Shown piece after piece: positions 22,401-35,092 of a stretch of 64,000 bases of DNA. Origin of the DNA: Lanius collurio (taxonomy: Eukaryota; Chordata; Aves; Passeriformes; Laniidae); assembly GCA_020086605.1 (NCBI GenBank), contig JACBWW010000007.1, positions 20,653,752 through 20,717,751 on the forward strand, given 5' to 3'. The position numbers and the translations under genes were made by a program. How positions within the stretch are numbered: the stretch's first letter is position 1; each line of letters begins with the position of its first letter. The notes under the pieces were generated by a model. That model had not been told where the DNA came from, did not search any database, and worked only from the letters and a program-made list of their open reading frames with translations.

Positions 22401-25040
22401 ATAATTAACTGATATTTAGAAGATATTGCACTTGCTACTCAGTTCATTTCAGTCTAACTTTATAATTAACAGCTTCCTTTCATAAAATTTAAAGATGTGT
22501 TAGGATGCAATCATAATTTCAATTTACATTTTATAATCACCCAAGGATAATTTTGTTCTTGACTATTGTATTTTTCTGGCAAAGATAATAACAAAAATCT
22601 AAAGCATTTTCCCAACCCTACAGGACCAGAGCAGACAGCTGGCCTTGGTGATAGATGGCAACAGTTTCTGAATAATAGGTGGATGTGGTGTGGTTTATGG
22701 GGAGCTGCCTGCGAGGCAAGAAAGGTCCCCGTTTCCCTTCAGCTCTGGAACATTCAAAAGACAAAGGCTTGAATTCTGATGCCACAAAATACACAAAAGT
22801 TGAGGAAAATCTCTACTGAGCATCTGAGACTTCAAGCCCACAGTGCAGGGCGTTTGTAGAAGAATGTGACATTAAAAAAATTCTTCTGTTGAAACACTGA
22901 CAGAACGATGACATTTTTGTTTTATATCAATACTCAGTACTGATCTTTTTCCTAAGACCTTCTTTAAGTATTCTCCTAATCTGTTCCAAAGGATGTTTAT
23001 GTTCTGTGCATATAAATCAGGATTCATCTGACTTAAAATTAGTTTTCCAGAAACCTGTAGATTTACATAGAAAATTATGTCAGGATTGATTTGTTGGTGA
23101 AAAAAAAAAGTGTTCTTGAGCCATTTGAAAAAGCTTAGGGTATCCTAGTCAACTCCACAGTTCTGGCAGATCCAAGACACAATAAAAACTTGGGGACCTA
23201 GAGCCCTGCCTGGGTATCAGCAATAAGCCCCACAGGGCTCAAAACAGCACTGAAAGGCTGTGCTTAGGCAACTAAATCTAGATCCAGATTTAATAGCTGG
23301 TGAACAGGGTGATTTCATTTCCAGAAATTTAGTTCTTCTATATAGTTTGGGCACCTATTTTAGAAAGACATACATTTCTGGAGATGTTTATTTCTCTGTT
23401 AATGAAACTGGTTGGCAATTTATGACTAAGGTTTTGATTCAACTCAGTACTAGACATTTCAGCATAGTCTTCTACCTCCTTCCTGAAGCATAAGATATTA
23501 TTCTACCTAATCTTGACAAGATAATGCCTCACCTTGAGGTCGTGGCCACTAAGACCTATTAATGCAGTGAGAGCTGTCACTTTTGATAACAAAATAAGCT
23601 TTTCTGGTTTGTTTATAGATTCCAAGAATGAGGAATTTTCTAGTCCTGCAGATCACAATGAAATTGAGAATAATTTAGGTGAAGGAACATAGGAGTCTAT
23701 TTAGGAAAAGTATGCCAAACTTTGTTAATTATACTGATTAATTTGCATTTGTTAAAATGGGTGTTTAGATATGTGCTTCACATGTACATAGGTTCTACTG
23801 CTTATACTGAAATACAGATATATAAAAATAGATCTCAACTTTTCTTTAAATGTTGAGCATATTGTAGATTTGTTATTCTACCACTATGAAGCCAATTAGG
23901 AATTACATCGAAATTATGGTTCTTGTAATTCTTAAGTCTTACCTGAGCTCTACATCATCTTTGTTTTTGACAGGTGGTACTGAAAAACTTCAACTTTTGA
24001 TTCAGATGACTGCAAGGAAAGTAAAGCATTATTTTGTCTAGTAGTGACACTATTTCAATAGTTGTAGATGCTGAGTGAAACAGTTTTCCATTCAACAGAT
24101 TCAAAGATTCCTCTGCAGATTACAAAGCCAAGGCCAAGACCTTGTCAGTGCATTTCCAGTAAATTGAATCACCAGCTGCTCCAGAAGTATTCACTTGCTA
24201 GTGGCTTTTCCCAATATTTGGCAAGACAAATTCAAGTCAATATAATACATTTAAAGTAAAACTCTCCAACTAAAATCCAAATAAAATAATGTTATTTGTC
24301 ATAAATTTACCGTTTATCCAAATGATGGTTGGAAGAAACCACTTCCTCCCCTGACCTTAAGATACCAGCCGATTTTCTGTTCATGAGACAGTGAATCCCT
24401 CCAATATGGTGGAAGACATGATGGAAAATGATGCCTGTGTTAAGGTTTCTCAGGGTTTGCAGGTTTGATAGCAAGCTAAACAATGCCATGGTTTTGTCTG
24501 CTCATCTTAAATCCAACTTGATTGATGCAGAAAAGATTAAAATGCAATCAAAAATATTTGGTCACAACAAGAAAAATAAACAATGCAGAGATTTAAATTC
24601 TAATATTAATTCTAATAATAAAACAAACAAAAAAAGACATAGATCAAAAATACCCAACCTGAAGTGACACAATTATATGTATAGTGACACAATAAATAGC
24701 AACAGCTGTCTTAAATTAATATTATATCAGCAAGATTTAATTTACCTTATCTCCCTAATTTACCATTGTTCTCCTGCTAGAGCAGGTACTAAAGGTTTCA
24801 TAGTTTTCTTTATATCTTAGGAAAAGGTTTGATCTGATCACCAGATTACATATTTGTTGTTGCTTGTGAGCTACAGAATCCAACAGGAAACACTCTATGT
24901 TACACTTGCTTTATAAAAGTTATGTACAAAATACACCTTAAAAAAGATAACTTTATGAAGTTTCTAGATCCCAAATATTTAAAGTGTCCAGAAAGCTTTA
25001 GTATGTCTTTCAAAACTCATCCTATTTCTTCTTTTTCCAG
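19476..25040. other. Unassigned AT-rich intergenic DNA
   Basis: About 5.5 kb with no gene or repeat I can name. Slightly GC-richer patches lie near 22610-22760 and 23150-23260, but neither shows a coding motif, splice context or repeat landmark. Homopolymer tracts lie at 19780-19792 (T), 20319-20329 (A) and 23100-23109 (A). Confidence 0.55.
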
Positions 25041-25618
25041 GTGATCTTGAGAGGCTTGAGAAGTTGGCCCTTGTGAATCTCATGAAGTTCAGTGAGGCAA
25101 AGTACAAGGTCCTGTGCCTGCTTCTGGGCAATCAGTCTCTAGCGTCAATACAGACTGGAGCTGAATGAATAAAGAGCAGCCCTGAGGAAGGGGACTTGGG
25201 GATAATGGTAGATGAAAAATTGGACATGAAACAGCAAGACAGAGTCCCAAAACCACCCATATCCTGAGTTGCATCAAAAGAAGCGTGGCCAGCAGGTCAA
25301 GGCAGGTGATTTTCTCCTTTTACTGTGCTCTAATGAGACCCTGTCTAGAGTGCTGTGCCCAGGTCTGGCATTCACAGCTTAAGATAGGCATGGCCTCTCT
25401 CCTATGAACACGAACTGAGAGAGTTGGGGTCATCTAGCCAGGAAAAGAAAAGGCTTCAGGGAAGATTTACTGCAGTATCTCAGTGTACAAGGGGGATTAA
25501 TAAGACAAAGAGGCACCTTTTGGAAAGGACTTCGGTGACAGAACAAGGGTCAACAGTTTTAGACTAAAAGAGAGAAGGGTTAGATTGGACAACCCAAACC
25601 ATTCTAGAATTCTACAAG
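25041..25618 (+). mobile_element. CR1 LINE fragment with internal deletion
   Basis: A long but diverged CR1 match covers the C-terminal part of ORF2 and the very 3' end. Landmarks in order are GGCCCTTGTGAATCTCATGAAGTT, AAGTACAAGGTCCTG, CAGACTGGAGCTGAATG, GGGGACTTGGGGATAATGGTAGATG, CCTGAGTTGCATCAAAAGAAGCGTGGCCAGCAGGTC, CTAATGAGACCCTG and AGAGTGCTGTGCCCAGGTCTGG. After GGTTAGATTGGAC it jumps directly to CCAAACCATTCTAGAATTCTAC, the terminal repeat, so several hundred bases of the 3' end are deleted. Many stops and indels show it is dead. Confidence 0.8.
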
Positions 25619-28600
25619 TTCATGACAATCTTGTAACTTTCTTGGTTGAAATGATTTTCCTCTCTTAGATATGAAAAAATATTTTTGTTTTAGATTTAGG
25701 AACCAATTTAAGCATTGCCAAAGTATTCAATGGCATTTAGATGTACTCATGATGTTCACAAATATTTAACAAATGAGTAATCTCAAGATGACAAGTTAGA
25801 TGCAGGAAAGGCTGGGTGATAGGTCAGTGGATACTCAGGGGGTTTTACAGTTGTTTTTAAAGTAAAGAGTAAAATTTAAGCACTAAAGGTAGTCTCCTGT
25901 ACTTAACATTAAAACCATTGTCCTCAAAGAGAGATTAAAACTCCTTTACTCTTGCTGTTGCTTTATATATTCTATTTTAGAATACTTTTGTGGATTTTTT
26001 ATTTTTTTGCTTTTCCTTTTGTCTTCTAAGAGCATGGTTATTAAAACAAATTTAAAACACTGAAACAGGAAAACTGTATCATTAATTTCTCACTTACATG
26101 TTCAATATTACAGTAATTTATCATATTAATGTGTACATTGATTTAGGCACACAGTCAAATCACTTTTTGTGAGGGAACCTTGGAATGCCTTTTAATGCTG
26201 TTGCAAGGGGGCTTCATCTGACTACTGAAAACTACCTTTCTTTCTGTCTTAAAAGTAGCCCACAGATCTCTTACTGATATAAGGAAAACAGTGGAAATTT
26301 ATAATTACATAAGAAAATAAAAGCATTTTGATTTAGAATATTTCAGGATATTTTTAAATAGTGTTCAGTAGATATGACAAATGTCTATACAAACTTGTTT
26401 TGCACAGGATAAAGCACATTCTGAATTGTCATTATGTACTGGCACATATGTGCATATACTTACAAACACATTATTGTATTACCACTGCCTATTAGTGTCA
26501 CTTTGGGCACTAATATCTGTTATGCCAAATGGCAGTTTGGATTTCAGTATTTGCAAAAGAGGAAAATGATACTTGGATTCCACCTGGGAATGGAAGTTAT
26601 GTCGATTTTGAGGCCTTCTTCATGGAATTACATGTGAAAACGCTGCAATACATCTGGCAAATTTTCAACCAAAACATCAGACAGAATGTCTAGTGCCTGC
26701 TCCAGTGCCTGTAAATAAGGCCACTTCATGGCACAGTCCATTCCTCCTGGTGTCGTTGACAGTCCTGTCTCTGTCACCTCACTCCAAAAACCACAGTGAT
26801 ATTATACAAGATTAAGTACAAGTTAGTACAAATGCTTCTTTAAGTCCAGTCAGCAGCTGGGTTTGTATGAGGCAGAGCAATGTTGTGAGAAAACCTGGCC
26901 TCCTTTCTGACCATCTTGGCTCATCCGCTGTATTCTCCTGATATTATATAAAAGATACCTATGTCTACATAAGAAAACACCTCATTCATAACATTTTCTA
27001 AGGTCTGCTCAGTCTCATGGGTTTGTGTATATTGATTTATTGAACTCTGGATAACAACACTGCCTTTCTGATGTGCAGTGAATAAGTAATTAGAAGTATT
27101 GCTTTGTGCTAGGACTAAGTCCCTCAGAAACTCTAATGGAAGTGGGAAAAGATACTGAGGTTATTACTCAAATCCCACTAAAAAGCACTGAGTGACATAT
27201 TTAGTTGTCAGAATTAGTAGATGACTGATTCATATGTTTCAATAATTTATCTGAAGTGCAATTGATCCTGATTGCTACTGATTCTGATGTGTTTATGATA
27301 TTACTTAGTCATTCACCAGAACCTCCATGTGATCACACAAAGTATATGGCCACCTATATCAAATTTACTGAGTGAAATTATAGAAATGATCCCAAATAAA
27401 TTGGAAATGGCAAATAGAAACCAACATTTTGTGAGTGTATGTTGACACATATTTCCAGAATTTCTTTTGAAGTCAATAGCAATAACAGTGTGTATACTGA
27501 TGAAAAAATATGATTGTGAAACTTGTATACAACAGTGTCTACATACAATAAATGTGAATTTTGCAAGAAATAAAAAAGAGTTCTATCACAAGAGTTTCTT
27601 TTTTCTCTTTTAGAGTTCTGTTTAACAGCTTTGTTCCTAAAGGGTCACAGCTGAAACCACTGAATTTTGTGTAAAGTACTTTTATTCAGACCTATATTTT
27701 TACTTAAGAGAGATAAAAAGAGGCAGGATTATATATATTATATCTATCTTTGCAGAATATATCTATCTTTGTTAGCTCAATCCACTCCTGTATAAGAAGA
27801 CTGTTAACAGTGGGTTGTGAGTTGTGGGTTGGCTATTTTGACCTTGGAGTAAAAAAATTGCTGTTATGAAAATCCAGTTCAGTTTTTGAGAAAGACACAT
27901 GAGTCACAAGCAAGCAAACAAATATTTTATTTATACACCTGCCTATTTATGTTAAATATAATAAATGCATGTAAAATAGGAAATTATATAAGGGATAAGC
28001 AGAGATGATACAAGTATGCATATGGATATAGATATAGACATCTTTTCAGATGGAAGGAAGGAATAAAAAAAGGTTTGTTCTTGGACTAACTAGAAAACAA
28101 GAGAAATACTGTTGCCTCCTTCTGTTTGATTTTTTATTATTTCTAACTCAATTTTACATGTAATCTATAGCTAGCATTTAGTCTCTGCATATATTATTTC
28201 TCATGCATTACAGTACTGAAGCAGCAAAACTGACACCTAGACAGCATAGTATTAAAATGTGTAATCATTTCTAGAAAGCTGTGTATGGTATGTCACAGCA
28301 CAGTCAACTTGCATTAGCTTAGTAAATCTGTACTGCATCACTGAACATTAGCTCCAGTTGATCCATTATGGTGCAGAGATTGCTTATTGTGTTCCCAGGG
28401 CTCTTTTATATGAAAGAGCAATAGTGCTGTCTGCCAAAATGGTCTTGCCCTGTCAGAGTAGTTTTAATTGAGCTGAGCCATAGGACCCTGCCCAGTGCTA
28501 TTATGGGAGCTGAGAGCCATTTGGTGAATAGCACTCTATGAGATTATGGCTGTTGAGAGTATAATGGACAGTTACTGTAATATCCTACCCAACTAGAACA

Positions 28601-31600
28601 CTATAAACATGTCCATAGGTAGTCATTTTACTTAGTTATCCTGTTTCCTAAAACAGTGTGGGTCTGAAACTTTGTGTCTATCTTTATGTGAAAATTATGG
28701 TTTATATTGGCAACAAGTGTTATCCATTCTGTGATCATGGGAGAGGGAAAGATGAGGCCATCTTTAGAAAGCAAACTTTTACTATTTAAATTCCTTCTGC
28801 ATCTTTAGATCAACCATTTTACCCAAGCAGAATGAAAACTAATGATATTTAAATATTTTATGTGTTTTTCCAATGATAATATGTTAATGATTCAATGGAA
28901 AAACTAGTTGGCAAGGAAAATATTTTATTTTCAAGCTTATGAGAGAAGATTGTAAATAATGACAAATATAAACAGCTGTAAATATGCACCAAATAATTTG
29001 CCTTTTCAGTTGTTTTGTTTGAGTAGTTCTGATACTTAAACATATATTCCTTAATTTAAATAAATGCTTTCTGGTTTCCAATTGATTTACAAGGTAGTGT
29101 ATAAGATGAACAGCATGTCTGGAAAGAAACCAAGCAATAACTATTTCCTGTCAAGCTTATATACATTTGTGTATGGGAAAAAAAAAATCATGAATCATCA
29201 AAATTACATTAGAAATGCAAGTTTTTTCTGGAGATGTTGGACAGAGGACATATATGGAAGTTCCCTTAATTTCATATCTCTGACAAATCACCAGAGATCA
29301 AACTAAGAGAAATGGTGATTTCTTATGATGATGATGGGGGTTACTTATGCAACCTCATTAATTCTATCCAATAGGCTTATATTTGTCAGGCAGAAAACTG
29401 TGAATATGAGGCCCATTGTTCTTCCGCCCTACATAGATGATCAGATGTGTTTGCCTAGCAAAGACATGCCAGGGCATCACCAGTTTGCAATACAATGGCA
29501 TAGTGAAGACCAGAACTCAGAGCTATTTTTTCAGAGATCAAAAAACTCCAAAAAAACCAAAACCAAGTGCAGGCTCAGACATTTTGGGACAATCTTTAAT
29601 TAACGCATTCCTTATAGTGAGTGGAGAGGAAAATAGATCTAAAAGGAAAAAAAATTCTAATGTTATTTTTAACTTCCTGTAAGGATAGAATGAATAACTG
29701 CCCAGAAATGGCTATTTCTTTTGAAAAGATTTTGAACTATGCATATAGAGTATTTTCAAATGTTGAAGAAACATTAACAACCAGCCAAAGATAGATACAC
29801 TTTCTATCTTCTTTAGGTATTCTTATACAATCTAAAACAAAGCATGTTTGTTCTTTTATGTTAATTGTTCCACATATCTGAACTGGAAATCCCAGTTTCT
29901 GCAATGTATAAGCATTGTGAGAAAGGCATTTGTGCCATAAATATACCTTTGTTAATTCACAAAATAAAAATAATTTCAAAATTAGGGATTTCTAATTCTT
30001 TATGCACTTGTAAGAATCTCTGGAAAACTGTATCTCTAGTAGTCTACCTCATCATATAACCTGCCTCTTCATCTGTTGAAATGAAGAGAGGCCATAAAGC
30101 GATCAGTTTGTTCCAAGGCTTCCTGGCCAATGGAGAAAGTCCTATGCTATTACCCTCACACACTCCACTTCCATTCTTCCCATCTCACTTTGTCTGTGTG
30201 TTGCATATCACGGTGTAATTCTCAGCAGATCAATAGAGCCAAATGAATTGTTAAAAAAGCTTTTTTCTCTTTGTCTTCCTGTTTATAGTTTCCTTTCCTC
30301 TTGTTTGTTCCTCCTTCACCTTCTTTCTTCTTTCTTTCCTCACTTTCTCTCATTCTAGTTATTTTTCTTAGGCCTAACAAGGGGTTAGCTGCCACAGCTA
30401 GTGTTGAGGATTACATAGGAATATCTCTGATAAAGACCACCACTGCATCAAAAGACCAAAACCTCAGTGGCAGCAGGATATTTGACTGACTACTCAGTCT
30501 CAGCAGCACTTGCCCTGACCAATCCAGACCTGACCCTTGCAGCTGTAGGGGCCACGGTTTTAGCCTGTGCACATCTAGAACATGATGGACTTGGCATGAC
30601 CTGTAGGAGCACTTGTCCTCCCTGCAGAAAACTTGTAAGATGAAAGCAAGCAGTGTGAAGTCACTGTTGGAAAGGGTATGTGAAACCTACTCTTAATCAC
30701 TTTTTCATCACTAGGGAATCTGTAGATTGTAGCTGAGCCACTCTGTAGAGAGAAAAGGCACATCACGCTAGGTCAGAAGTGAAATGCCAGCTGGATGGAG
30801 GAAATTAAGACATTGTGTACCAGCTATTTTGTCTGCCTATTTTTATCCAAGCTCCATCAGTCTCTTCCAACTGCCACTAAAATAGATAGCTAGAAACTTC
30901 AATTCTTCAGGACTCTACTCTTAATTAAAAGTAAATTTGGCTGATGAAGGAAGGTGGTGCTAAATAGTATCTTGTGAGTAATTTCATCATCAATGGAGAA
31001 ATTTAAATCTGTTCCAAATAACATTACAAAAAGCCAAGATATGAAAATTCTATGCTTTTTCAATTGTATTAGGTGAATTATCATGCATTTTACAAGCCAG
31101 CATTTTTGGGAGAAAGGACTGTGCTTTCCTCACAAATTAAATATGCAAAGGGGCTTAGACAGGAACCCTTGAATTTTAGTGACAGAATATTTTGTTTTGT
31201 CTCTTACAAGTACAAACAATAAAAAATACACACTAAATTCTATAATAACAATTTGTAACATTCTTTTACATATCTCTGACACTAACTAATTAAAATAATT
31301 TTCTCATTTCCATTGTTTTAATAACTTCTGCTTCAATTTTGAAACCAAAATGGAAATTAAAGGAAATGAAGGGGAATATCATTGCAAAAGCTGATTACAT
31401 GTTGTACCAGGGACTTCACTGAAAGAAAATTAATATAAAAGAAGCTGTTAGATTGTCAGACTTGCCACAAACAAACAACAGGGAGATATTTTTGACCTAT
31501 ATAGGCCCTTTTCTACTCAAAAGAAGAAATTGTTGTAGTCTTGAATGTCACGGAATGATATCTGTTGAAACATATTACTAAGAGTTGCCCTTTCTTTGTT

Positions 31601-32569
31601 ATAGAAAAAAAAAAAAAAGACTGAAGTTTAAAAAGAATCCTGGAAATATTTACCACCAGCTATTTTCATACATCATAATTATAATATATAATACAAGAAT
31701 ACTGGTATATTCAATTTCAGGAAATTAACTCTGAGTGAATTAAAAAAGCCTATGAGCAAAGTGAGATGAGCTAAAATAAATTGGAAGAACTTTGGAAACT
31801 ATTCAAAACTGCACCTTGAATTCTGGAGGAATTACATAAGAGTCAATATGAAACTATGAAAGATTCCATGAATTATTAAGGATGAAAAGGAATGTGAAGC
31901 TGGAGAAGAAGAAGTAAAAAAAGCAAAGATGCCTATTCATGATTAATGAACATCTCTTGATAAGAACTATGCTGATAAGAATTTACAAATTTAAAAGGCA
32001 TAATTATTCTTACTTAAAACCTGTTAAATCCTGTAACTGCGGTTTGATCTGAAACTCAAGGTGGCTAGCTTAATTTTTCTAGTACCTTGAGTGGGTTGAT
32101 GACAGAGAGACAGAAATTTTCCTTTCTCGTTTATAGTGAAGGGTATTTAACACTCATGAAACAGAGATAAAAACAAAATATTCTTTTGACTGGTTTCAAG
32201 CCTGTACCTTCTCAAAAATGACATCTAAATTCAAGTCTTCTCAAAATAAGTGAACAATGGCTGTGCTTTTCTTTTTTTTTTATTCTTTTATAAAAGAATT
32301 CCACAAAAAAACCCCAAGCATGGGAACAAGGCTTTAAAATTATACTTGTAACACTCTTTTTTGATCAAGTTAACTGTGAGCTGTAGAAACAGGATATAGA
32401 TGGAGTCAGTAATTGTGGGCCTAGTAAGGCCCTATATTATGAATTAAGTAATAGGTTTAAATTGAGTCTTTTAATGGTACAAATGTTTTTGATTGGTAAG
32501 AGTATGGTATACTATTTGGGATTTTTTTTTTTTTAATAAAATCAGAGCTATTTTAAATAAGACAACTTT
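25619..32569. other. Unassigned AT-rich intergenic DNA
   Basis: About 7 kb with no gene or named repeat. A small TATATCTATCTTTG duplication lies near 27740-27775. Poly-A (14) is at 31605-31618 and poly-T (13) at 32522-32534. The latter, followed by AATAAAATCAG at 32535-32545, resembles a splice acceptor just ahead of the gene-like island. Slightly GC-richer DNA at 30490-30620 shows no recognisable content. Confidence 0.55.
31605..31618 (+). repeat. Poly(A)14 tract
   Basis: Uninterrupted run of 14 A. There is no retrogene or SINE upstream that I can recognise, so it is probably just a slippage tract. Confidence 0.85.
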
Positions 32570-32998
32570 GAGAAAGAGCCATTCCAAGGGGAAGTTGGCC
32601 ATGACAAAGAGTTGTCCCACAAGGAAGGCAAGAGAGACCAAGATCTCTCCCAAGGGGATAAAGATAATGACAATAAGCTTTTCAAAAGGGAAGATGAACA
32701 TGACAAAGAGTTGTCCCAATGGAAAGACTGCAACATCTAAGAGTTGGCCCAGAGGGAGGATGACCTCAGCTACATCTGGGACAACCCCTTGGGCATGGTG
32801 AATGATAAGGACCCTCATATTGGTCCCAAGGAGGCACCCTCTGGTCCCAGCAGTGTGGCAACAGAGGCAGCAGAAGAGGCAGTCAGTGACCTGCACAGCA
32901 CATCTCCTGCCCCAGCAGGCCCCACAGACACCAAGCTGGCCGCTGCTACCCTGGCTGGAGGTCCTGAGGAAGAGGAGCTCCCAAGGGGGAAAAGGTAG
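32561..32998 (+). pseudogene. Possible broken acidic repeat-protein fragment
   Basis: One plus-strand frame runs from 32561 to a TAG at 32996-32998 with a single internal stop, TAA at 32738-32740, where other repeat units have AAA (Lys). The conceptual product has about six 11-residue charged repeats, then a non-repetitive stretch containing S-Y-I-W-D-N-P-L-G, then an Ala/Pro/Ser-rich part and an acidic E-E-E-E-L-P-R-G-K-R end. A poly-T tract and ATCAG at 32541-32545 could be a decayed splice acceptor. No protein family comes to mind. It could equally be a minisatellite plus GC-rich repeat DNA, or an unrecognised LTR. I lean only slightly to a coding past because the reading frame, composition and repeat period agree. 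Confidence 0.3.
32570..32833 (+). repeat. Degenerate 33-bp tandem repeat (8 units)
   Basis: Units begin at 32570, 32603, 32636, 32669, 32702, 32735, 32768 and 32801, each exactly 33 bp with no indel. The first six are clearly related around GACAAAGAGTTGTCCCA(A)GGGGAAG; the last two are weak. The best-conserved pair is 32603 and 32702, which share GACAAAGAGTTGTCCCA. Because 33 is divisible by 3 the reading frame persists. In the frame starting at 32570 each unit encodes an 11-residue acidic/lysine-rich module of the form D-K-E-L-S-Q-x-x-D-x-x. Other frames, including one on the minus strand, are also open, so openness alone is weak evidence for coding. Confidence 0.8.
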
Positions 32999-33570
32999 CT
33001 GCCTCTTCTGCCTTTAGCAAGCAGGTGACAGCAGCAGGGGCACAGAGCCAGGTTGCTGCCCTGCACAGCCCCTGCTGCCCACACAGTCCCTCCTCTCCCC
33101 AGCAGGAAACCCAAGTCCTCAGCAAGCAGTGGGCTCTCTGCAAGAAATGGCCCTCCCACTTCAGGGGGGAGCTCTGGGCTCTGCATGGGCTGTTTCTGTG
33201 GTCCTGCATGGTGGGATGGCCAGAGGATTAGTGCCCCTCACTGCCAGTACCAGACAGATCCCCAGGGATGGCACCCTGAGGGAGCAACACGTGGTGGGTT
33301 TGCTGTGAGCATGTTAATAAAAGATGCTGATTTTCCAAATGCACTTATCTGTGCCTGGTCCATCTCAGGAGCAAGATAGGAGTAGGCCAGGCACCAGAGA
33401 TTTGAAACTCAATAACTGTATGGATGCTGTGGCCAAGATGGACGCCACTTGCCATGTCAACAACCATGATGCCCAATTTACAGTGTGCAAGTGAATTCCC
33501 CCACAAGGACAAGGGTGGCTGATTTGGAAGTGTCCTTGGTTTCCATTTTCTTTGAAATAAAAAGTAACTT
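32999..33570 (+). other. GC-rich 3'-UTR-like tail of the island
   Basis: GC-rich sequence continues past the TAG to about 33410, then gradually becomes AT-rich. It has two poly-A signal hexamers on the plus strand: TTAATAAAAGATG near 33315 and GAAATAAAAAGTAAC near 33555. There is no adjoining poly-A tract, so this is not an obvious processed retrocopy. The CAATAAA-type signal with a short GC-rich leader would also fit an LTR R/U5 that I do not recognise. Confidence 0.35.
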
Positions 33571-34174
33571 TTTCTCTTATTTGGAGTGATCCATTTTTAT
33601 AATTCCTTTGTAATTTTTAGGATCATATAAATTTTATGAACAGTAAAATATTTCCTTTTTTAAGAGAGAGAAAAAAAAAAGGAATTAATTGTCGCCATTT
33701 TTTTGGCAGAGAAAAGTGCACTAAACAATAACATCACCACCAGTGGTGAGGGGAGTTCATCAATTCTAAGTGTGAGCATTGAGAAAAATAAACTATATAT
33801 TTTAATCTCCAGTGGACTACCATGAAGCAGAAATTCCTTCTCAGCAACTGGAAGACTGGAATAGGGGAAGTCTGCAGAGTGGTTACTAATATCTTTCCTT
33901 GAAAATCTGCCTCATGTCAGGGCTTTTCCTTGTCTCTATGGGGCAGAGTTTGTCTCACCACAGTGGGAGCATTTCCTGCAGCTGCAGCTCTCTGTGGCCC
34001 TCACCTGAGTGTAATGGAGGTGTGCAGTGTGGGAGTTGAAGGTCTTTCCACTCTGGCATGACCTGTCAGATGGTGTTGCCTGGTTACCCCAAAAGCAACT
34101 CATCCTGGGGAGCACGTGGGGAGAAAACCTTCAAGTCATGTTGAGATGGGGTAAGAGGGAGCAAGAAGGAGCAC
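33571..34174. other. Unassigned
   Basis: I see no gene. The half nearer 34 kb is GC-richer and leads into a CR1 3' end. It may be an unrecognised upstream part of that element, but no CR1 landmark is clear. Confidence 0.45.
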
Positions 34175-34378
34175 TGCCAGATTGGAGGGTGGTGAGTCAC
34201 TGGCACAGGCTGCCCAGAGAAGTTGTGGCTGTCTCATCCCTAGAACTACTCAAGGCTAGGTTGAACAAGGCTGGGAACAACCTGATATAGTGGAAGGTGT
34301 GCCTGTCCATGGCATGGGGTAGGACAAAATGACATTAAAAGTCCCCTCCAACACAAACTATCCTGTGAGACTATGAAT
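34175..34378 (+). mobile_element. CR1 LINE 3' end fragment
   Basis: GGCACAGGCTGCCCAGAGAAG, ATCCCTAGAACTACTCAAGG, AGGTTGAACAAGGCTGGGAACAACCTGATATAGTGGAAGGTG, ATGGCATGGGGTAGGACAAAATGAC, AAAGTCCCCTCCAACACAAAC and the terminal GTGAGACTATGAAT follow the order of an avian CR1 3' UTR. The element is 5'-truncated to about 200 bp. Confidence 0.85.
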
Positions 34379-35092
34379 AGCATGGTCAGCAAATTAGCCA
34401 AACCCTTAGACCAGCACTGAGGTCCCACATCCAGCTTTATCTCTTTCTCCTCTGTCACACCACGAGACTCCTCCCATGGAGCAGCCCTCATAGCTGGGAG
34501 CGGTGTTAATCCACTGAATGGGCATCATGTTTCACTGACTATCTTGATCCATACATAGCTTACAATATTTCTGAGGATGGCCGAAACTTCTGACCATTTG
34601 AAAGGAAAAGAACAGTGAGGTTTGAAATGGATTGTTCATACAAAATATGGGAAGACTTGACCTTTTGGTAGCAGAGGAGCTGCAGTGGCAGCCTCTATGA
34701 GAAGAGATGAGTGGCTGCCCCTTTGTTAGACAGATCCAGTCCCAACCAACTCTAAAATAGAATTGCTGCTGGTCAAAGCTGAGATTATCAGTGATACTGG
34801 TGGTTGCCTCTGTGGTAACATATTTATGAAGTTGTAAAAAACCCACAAAACCCCCACAAAACCCCACACCTACACAGCAACTGTGAGAGAGGAGTGAAAA
34901 AATTTCAGAAAACCATTCTTGCAGACACCAGGGTCAGAGAAGGAGGAGGTGATCCCCTATGTGTCAGAGCAGATTCTCCTGCAACATGAAGGTGAGGCAA
35001 GCTGTCTCCCTGCAGCCTTGAGGATCACAGCAGAGTAGATCCATCCTGCAGCCCATGCAGAATTCCATGCCAGAGGAGGTAGATATGCCTTG

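Noticed and set aside
32522..32545. Splice acceptor upstream of the 33-bp repeat island
   Set aside because: A poly-T tract followed by ATCAG fits an acceptor, but poly-T tracts are common here and no donor or upstream exon was seen. Kept only as a remark.
32471..32896. Minus-strand open frame of 141 codons with hydrophobic 11-residue repeats
   Set aside because: It is the reverse of the 33-bp repeat, whose 3n period keeps several frames open. The plus-strand frame extends further into non-repeat sequence.
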